The translations under genes were made by a program, and so were the position numbers. A stretch of DNA of 9,820 bases from Akkermansiaceae bacterium UBA4145 (GTDB lineage: Bacteria > Verrucomicrobiota > Verrucomicrobiia > Verrucomicrobiales > Akkermansiaceae), in the NCBI GenBank assembly GCA_002380675.1, contig DFWB01000285.1:1-9820 (forward strand), read 5' to 3'. The notes beneath the pieces are model-generated. The model was not told where the DNA came from and made no database searches. It was given only the letters and a program-made list of their open reading frames with translations. Positions 7,101 to 9,820 of the stretch are shown here, one piece after another (positions within the stretch are counted from its first letter, which is position 1; each line of letters starts with the position of its first letter).

Positions 7101-7582
7101 GAATATGCTTTTTTCAGATAGCGACTTCTGCGGCTCTCCTGGGCGTGATGTCCGGCGCGGCACTGATTCATGCCCTCCAGTTTGTCGAGAATGATTGGGT
7201 TGGGGAAAGGCGAGCAGTGACTCAGAAAGCGAATCCAGAAAATCATAAGAGCGTATCAACAACGGGGAAGCATGAGCGAGATGGGTTGGCGGTATCGCCA
7301 TCTTCTGCTGAGGAAAACACGGCGACTCTCAAAGCTCTTGAGGAAATTGTGGGCCAGTTACAGAAGCTCAATTCAGCGAATCTGGAATTACGTGATGTCA
7401 ATGTGTCGCTCCAGGAGCAGTTAAGGGAAACCAACCGGGATTTGAATGAACTCCAGTTTCGCGTGGATACCCATAGCGAGTCCTTTCGCCCCCTCAGGGT
7501 ATCCTCCAGCAAGGCGCCGCTGCTGTGGAATTCGATCAGCTCCGGAGGAAGCCTCCACCCTCTCCTTCCCCCAAAGGAGTAG
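7097..7582 (+). CDS. Membrane-anchored coiled-coil protein of unknown function, last gene of the operon
   Basis: 161 residues from ATG 7097, which forms an ATGA fusion with the preceding stop. A hydrophobic N-terminal segment (about 4-27, 'IATSAALLGVMSGAALIHAL') is a signal anchor or an uncleaved signal peptide. A polar linker follows (about 30-75). Then comes a strong coiled-coil prediction by eye (about 76-125) with leucines at heptad spacing: 'LKALEEIVGQLQKL', 'LELRDVNVSLQEQL' and 'NRDLNELQFRV'. The C-terminus is short and Pro/Ser-rich. The topology resembles the N-terminal half of PilN/PilO or GspM (short N-terminus, one helix, periplasmic coiled coil) but the ferredoxin-like domain of those proteins is missing. 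Inference: it may dimerise with itself or with the preceding membrane protein in the periplasm. No gene follows on this strand. Confidence 0.72.
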   Translation: MRICFFQIATSAALLGVMSGAALIHALQFVENDWVGERRAVTQKANPENHKSVSTTGKHERDGLAVSPSSAEENTATLKALEEIVGQLQKLNSANLELRDVNVSLQEQLRETNRDLNELQFRVDTHSESFRPLRVSSSKAPLLWNSISSGGSLHPLLPPKE

Positions 7583-7671
7583 TGAGAACGTCAGGGGTAA
7601 CCCAAAGGTATCTCTTCGGCTGAGGGCTGAGGGCTGAGGGCTGAGGGTGCCCCGCATCGATTGCCCCCCGA
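7583..7671. other. Intergenic gap between convergent genes
   Basis: 89 nt between the stop of the plus-strand operon and the stop of the minus-strand 637-residue gene. It carries a heptamer tandem repeat (7618-7645). Only a very short 3-bp GGG/CCC stem (around 7595-7603) is visible, and there is no GC hairpin followed by a T-run on either strand, so no factor-independent terminator is called for either transcript. Confidence 0.7.
7618..7647 (+). repeat. Heptamer tandem repeat (GGCTGAG)x4 forming a G-quadruplex motif
   Basis: Four perfect, contiguous copies of GGCTGAG at 7618-7624, 7625-7631, 7632-7638 and 7639-7645, plus two bases of a fifth. The same stretch from 7624 to 7647 reads as four GGG tracts separated by three identical CTGA loops, a textbook intramolecular G-quadruplex pattern on the plus strand. 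It lies 36 nt past the operon's last stop codon and 25 nt from the stop of the convergent gene. Such seven-base simple repeats are known as short tandemly repeated repetitive sequences in several bacteria, notably cyanobacteria; whether this one is dispersed in this genome cannot be seen here. Confidence 0.9.
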
Positions 7672-9585
7672 TCAGTCAAGCTGCTCGATAACCACAAGCC
7701 AATTCATCTGGCTAATTGGAGGAAGCTGTTCGGGTTCAGTGATTGAGTAAAGCTCAGCTTTAATCTTACCGGCGAGGACTTCGTCATTTGCGCCGGAACG
7801 CAGGTCGAGGGGACGCGCGTTTTGATCACTATCTTTTCCAACGTGGTTCACTTGCCCCTTCAGGGTAATGTTCATGGGTTGGTCACGAATTCCAAAGCGT
7901 TTTTCGGGGGTGAAAAGGGAAATGGGAGGAAACACTTCCTGTCCTTGTGCATCAATACCGCGGGGGACGATATTGACATCATTTACCAGATAAGTTCTGA
8001 ACGGTGTCACCAGCGAAAATCCAGTGGAGAAAGAGGTGAAGTCCCTTGTGTCTCGGAGGACCAGGGCAACATCAGTCGAAAGAGACGGAATATTAGGCTT
8101 ACGAATTCGGATGTTGTCTCGATAATTCGCATTTACCATCAGGGAATTATTCACGGAGGTGGGATCGGCTCCGATTGATCGAAGAAAGGCAGGCAATCTC
8201 CCCACGTGGACGGCAAGGGCCTGACGTTGGATGCCATCACTTTCCAGATGAAAGGGGAACAGCCTCCCCTTTGGTGAGCCTGAGGTCGGCCAATTGTTGC
8301 CACGGGCGTAAATTATTTTGCGCTCGATTCCACCCGCGAGAAAAGTAAACGAAATGGAGGTTGGGGTTTGATCCTGAGGCGAGAGGACATCCTCAACCCT
8401 CAGCTTCATGACGGTTTGCATTGCGGGGCGGCTGTAGTGGTTCCAGCCAGTCGGTGAACCGGAATTTTTGTCGGTAACGTTTTCAAGGTCGTCAAAAGCG
8501 TCTCGGCCGCGAGCAATCGGGAGAAAGGCGACGAGGCCGGAATCTGAAGAGCTGGAGATAGGGTAAAAGGCAGCATTCTCAGACTCATACTGCTCCCGGG
8601 AGAGAAGGTCGCCTGTGAGGGCGTCCAGAGCGACCCCTCCCACCGATGATTCATCAGCCAGGGAAATTCCCCGGCGTGCGGCCAGCCGATCCAGCCGAAC
8701 GTTGCCCTGAGTCAAGGCCCGGGAGGCGAAAACTCCACCTGAAATCCGGATGTCACCCCAATCGGAGCCGTCCCCATGTTTTCCCAGAATAGTACTCCCC
8801 GCACTTCCAACAGCGAGCTGAGAGGGAACCTCATAAATGGAGAGAATAAAATTCTTTCTGACGGTAGTGACGCCGGTAGATGCTTTTGAAGCCTCACCGG
8901 AGCCGAGCGAGAAAGCCCACCAATTACGCTTCGCCACGAAATTGTCCGATTGGGCAACATAGCCGAAATGAACGTCAGGGTAGGGCACGACCCTGAACTG
9001 GCTTCCCTCGGGATATGTTTTTGCCATGCTGATTATTGGACGGTCACGATCCATCTTTTCTACAGCGCCATCTGATACTCTCAGAGATTCGGGGTAGTTC
9101 CGTCCCAGAAGATTGCTGGTATTATTTGTGCCAGCATTCACGTAGAACGAATTCAAGGAGGGTTGGTTCTTGATACGGTTGATGGTATTTCTGAGCTCGC
9201 CTCTGCTGCCATCACCGGTATTTCCTGAAATCGATTGCCCGCCGATTCCAAGAACCCTTGCCTGTTCTCTCGGTAGAGCCTGCTCGCTTTTGGCTTTTGC
9301 CAGCGCCCGCTCAAAGATCCACTCCCAGCGTGAGGAGACCTCGTTGCTAGCGGAATTGGAATTTGCCATCATGTTGCGGATCGCGCTGTTGGGGACCTCG
9401 GTGAGAACTGCGCGGAGAAATGCTTGTTCACGATTGGTGTAGTCGACCCTGATCTGAGTCTTCTTTTGGGCCTCTTGGTTCCGAATAGTATGGCGGAACG
9501 ACGCCGTTAGCATGAGCAGCATGATCGATGCCAGTGTTATGACAGACAGGATCGATATGTAGCCGGACCGCAAAGTTCTTTTCAT
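7672..9585 (-). CDS. Large minor-pilin-like (PilX/GspK-type) exported protein
   Basis: 637 residues starting at the ATG complementary to 9583-9585. The N-terminus is a short basic leader (MKRTLRSG) followed by a hydrophobic helix at about 9-30 ('YISILSVITLASIMLLMLT'), then a polar helical stretch ('RNQEAQKKTQIRVDYTNREQ'). This is the layout of PilX and GspK minor pilins, which lack Glu5 of the mature protein as this one does, with a possible prepilin-peptidase site after G8. The rest is a large globular region, mixed and beta-rich, with no motif I recognise and no further membrane helix. It is much longer than GspK (about 300 residues) and recalls large proteins in the pilin-like cassettes of Verrucomicrobia (from memory, not verified). 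Inference: it may cap or initiate the pseudopilus, or act as a surface adhesin at the pilus tip. It lies 24 nt downstream of another minus-strand gene and converges with the machinery operon. Confidence 0.78.
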   Translation of the reverse strand: MKRTLRSGYISILSVITLASIMLLMLTASFRHTIRNQEAQKKTQIRVDYTNREQAFLRAVLTEVPNSAIRNMMANSNSASNEVSSRWEWIFERALAKAKSEQALPREQARVLGIGGQSISGNTGDGSRGELRNTINRIKNQPSLNSFYVNAGTNNTSNLLGRNYPESLRVSDGAVEKMDRDRPIISMAKTYPEGSQFRVVPYPDVHFGYVAQSDNFVAKRNWWAFSLGSGEASKASTGVTTVRKNFILSIYEVPSQLAVGSAGSTILGKHGDGSDWGDIRISGGVFASRALTQGNVRLDRLAARRGISLADESSVGGVALDALTGDLLSREQYESENAAFYPISSSSDSGLVAFLPIARGRDAFDDLENVTDKNSGSPTGWNHYSRPAMQTVMKLRVEDVLSPQDQTPTSISFTFLAGGIERKIIYARGNNWPTSGSPKGRLFPFHLESDGIQRQALAVHVGRLPAFLRSIGADPTSVNNSLMVNANYRDNIRIRKPNIPSLSTDVALVLRDTRDFTSFSTGFSLVTPFRTYLVNDVNIVPRGIDAQGQEVFPPISLFTPEKRFGIRDQPMNITLKGQVNHVGKDSDQNARPLDLRSGANDEVLAGKIKAELYSITEPEQLPPISQMNWLVVIEQLD

Positions 9586-9609
9586 GGAAATTTGAGAGTG
9601 ATGTCGGGT

Positions 9610-9820
9610 TTAAAGTCTCGGGGTGCCGGAATAGGTGATGATTTCGCCTGCTGGGCCAGTGAGGCGCATCCTGAATACCCCGTTTTCGACAAAAAACCGG
9701 GCATCATCCACCTGCCGGGAGATAAGCCAGTCTGGATTTCCTGCTTCCGCCATGGAGGCATTGGAATTCATGTTGTAATAGGCGAGAACATCCTGCTCTC
9801 CCTCGGATTCGAACGAAATC
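9610..9820 (-). CDS. C-terminal end of an unidentified gene, possibly a minor pilin (5' end outside window)
   Basis: On the minus strand a frame is open from the window edge (first full codon at 9819) to a TAA at 9612-9610, giving 69 residues. It includes 'EGEQDVLAYYNMNSNASMAE', 'NPDWLISRQVDDARFFVENG' and an end of 'FRMRLTGPAGEIITYSGTPRL'. It lies 24 nt upstream of the 637-residue gene on the same strand, so the two are probably cotranscribed. The composition is that of an ordinary globular protein and the codon use is unremarkable. A short beta-rich C-terminus of this kind would fit the tail of a pilin-like protein, but the diagnostic N-terminal helix would lie outside the window. Reality as a gene is fairly secure; the function is unknown. 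Confidence 0.68.
   Translation of the reverse strand, partial: ISFESEGEQDVLAYYNMNSNASMAEAGNPDWLISRQVDDARFFVENGVFRMRLTGPAGEIITYSGTPRL

Noticed and set aside
7446..7637. Plus-strand 63-residue frame overlapping the end of the coiled-coil gene.
   Set aside because: Out of frame with a gene that has clear signal-anchor and heptad structure; its own composition is Pro/Arg/Ser-rich and shadow-like.
7421..7657. Minus-strand open frame across the heptamer repeat ('SPQPSALS').
   Set aside because: It is antisense to the coiled-coil gene, and part of its sequence is just the translation of a seven-base repeat. No ribosome site or family likeness.
7646..7675. Possible terminator hairpin around GGGTGCCCC and ATCG...CGAT.
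   Set aside because: The stems are 3-4 bp with long loops and no T-run on either strand.

Overview
The window looks like a piece of a Gram-negative chromosome of moderate G+C content. It carries most of a type II secretion / type IV pilus-like machine. The best guess at lineage is Verrucomicrobiota. The outer-membrane secretin implies two membranes. The small prepilin, with its 'AQRSYLAD' region and its C-terminal 'YDPSGSPNDSLWDVGE', and the large single-TM protein on the minus strand resemble families I associate with Verrucomicrobia. This assignment rests on recall, not on a search. Recognisable Shine-Dalgarno sites are scarce, so several starts were chosen from stop-start overlaps.

Plus strand, 1-7582: nine tightly packed genes that look like one operon. 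In order they are a secretin (cut at its 5' end by the window), a stand-alone protein resembling the N-domain of GspE/PilB, the assembly ATPase GspE/PilB, the platform protein GspF/PilC, a small single-TM protein, a type IV prepilin, a small exported protein, a single-TM Pro/Glu-rich protein and a membrane-anchored coiled-coil protein. Junctions are short gaps (5, 12, 31 and 20 nt) or overlaps (4, 8, 4 and 4 nt), and three are ATGA start-stop fusions. The ATPase would power extension of a pseudopilus or pilus built from the prepilin through GspF, ending at the secretin pore. The five proteins without clear homologues probably take inner-membrane, periplasmic or regulatory roles of the kind usually held by GspC/L/M or PilM/N/O/P, none of which is recognisable here.

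7583-7671: a short gap between convergent genes. It holds four perfect copies of the heptamer GGCTGAG, which also make a canonical four-tract G-quadruplex motif. I see no convincing hairpin terminator.

Minus strand, 7672-9820: a 637-residue protein with an N-terminal helix of minor-pilin type (PilX/GspK-like). Just upstream on the same strand is the C-terminal end of another gene that runs off the window. Together these look like the tail of a minor-pilin or pseudopilin cassette facing the machinery operon. No RNA genes, transposons, CRISPR arrays or tRNAs were seen.
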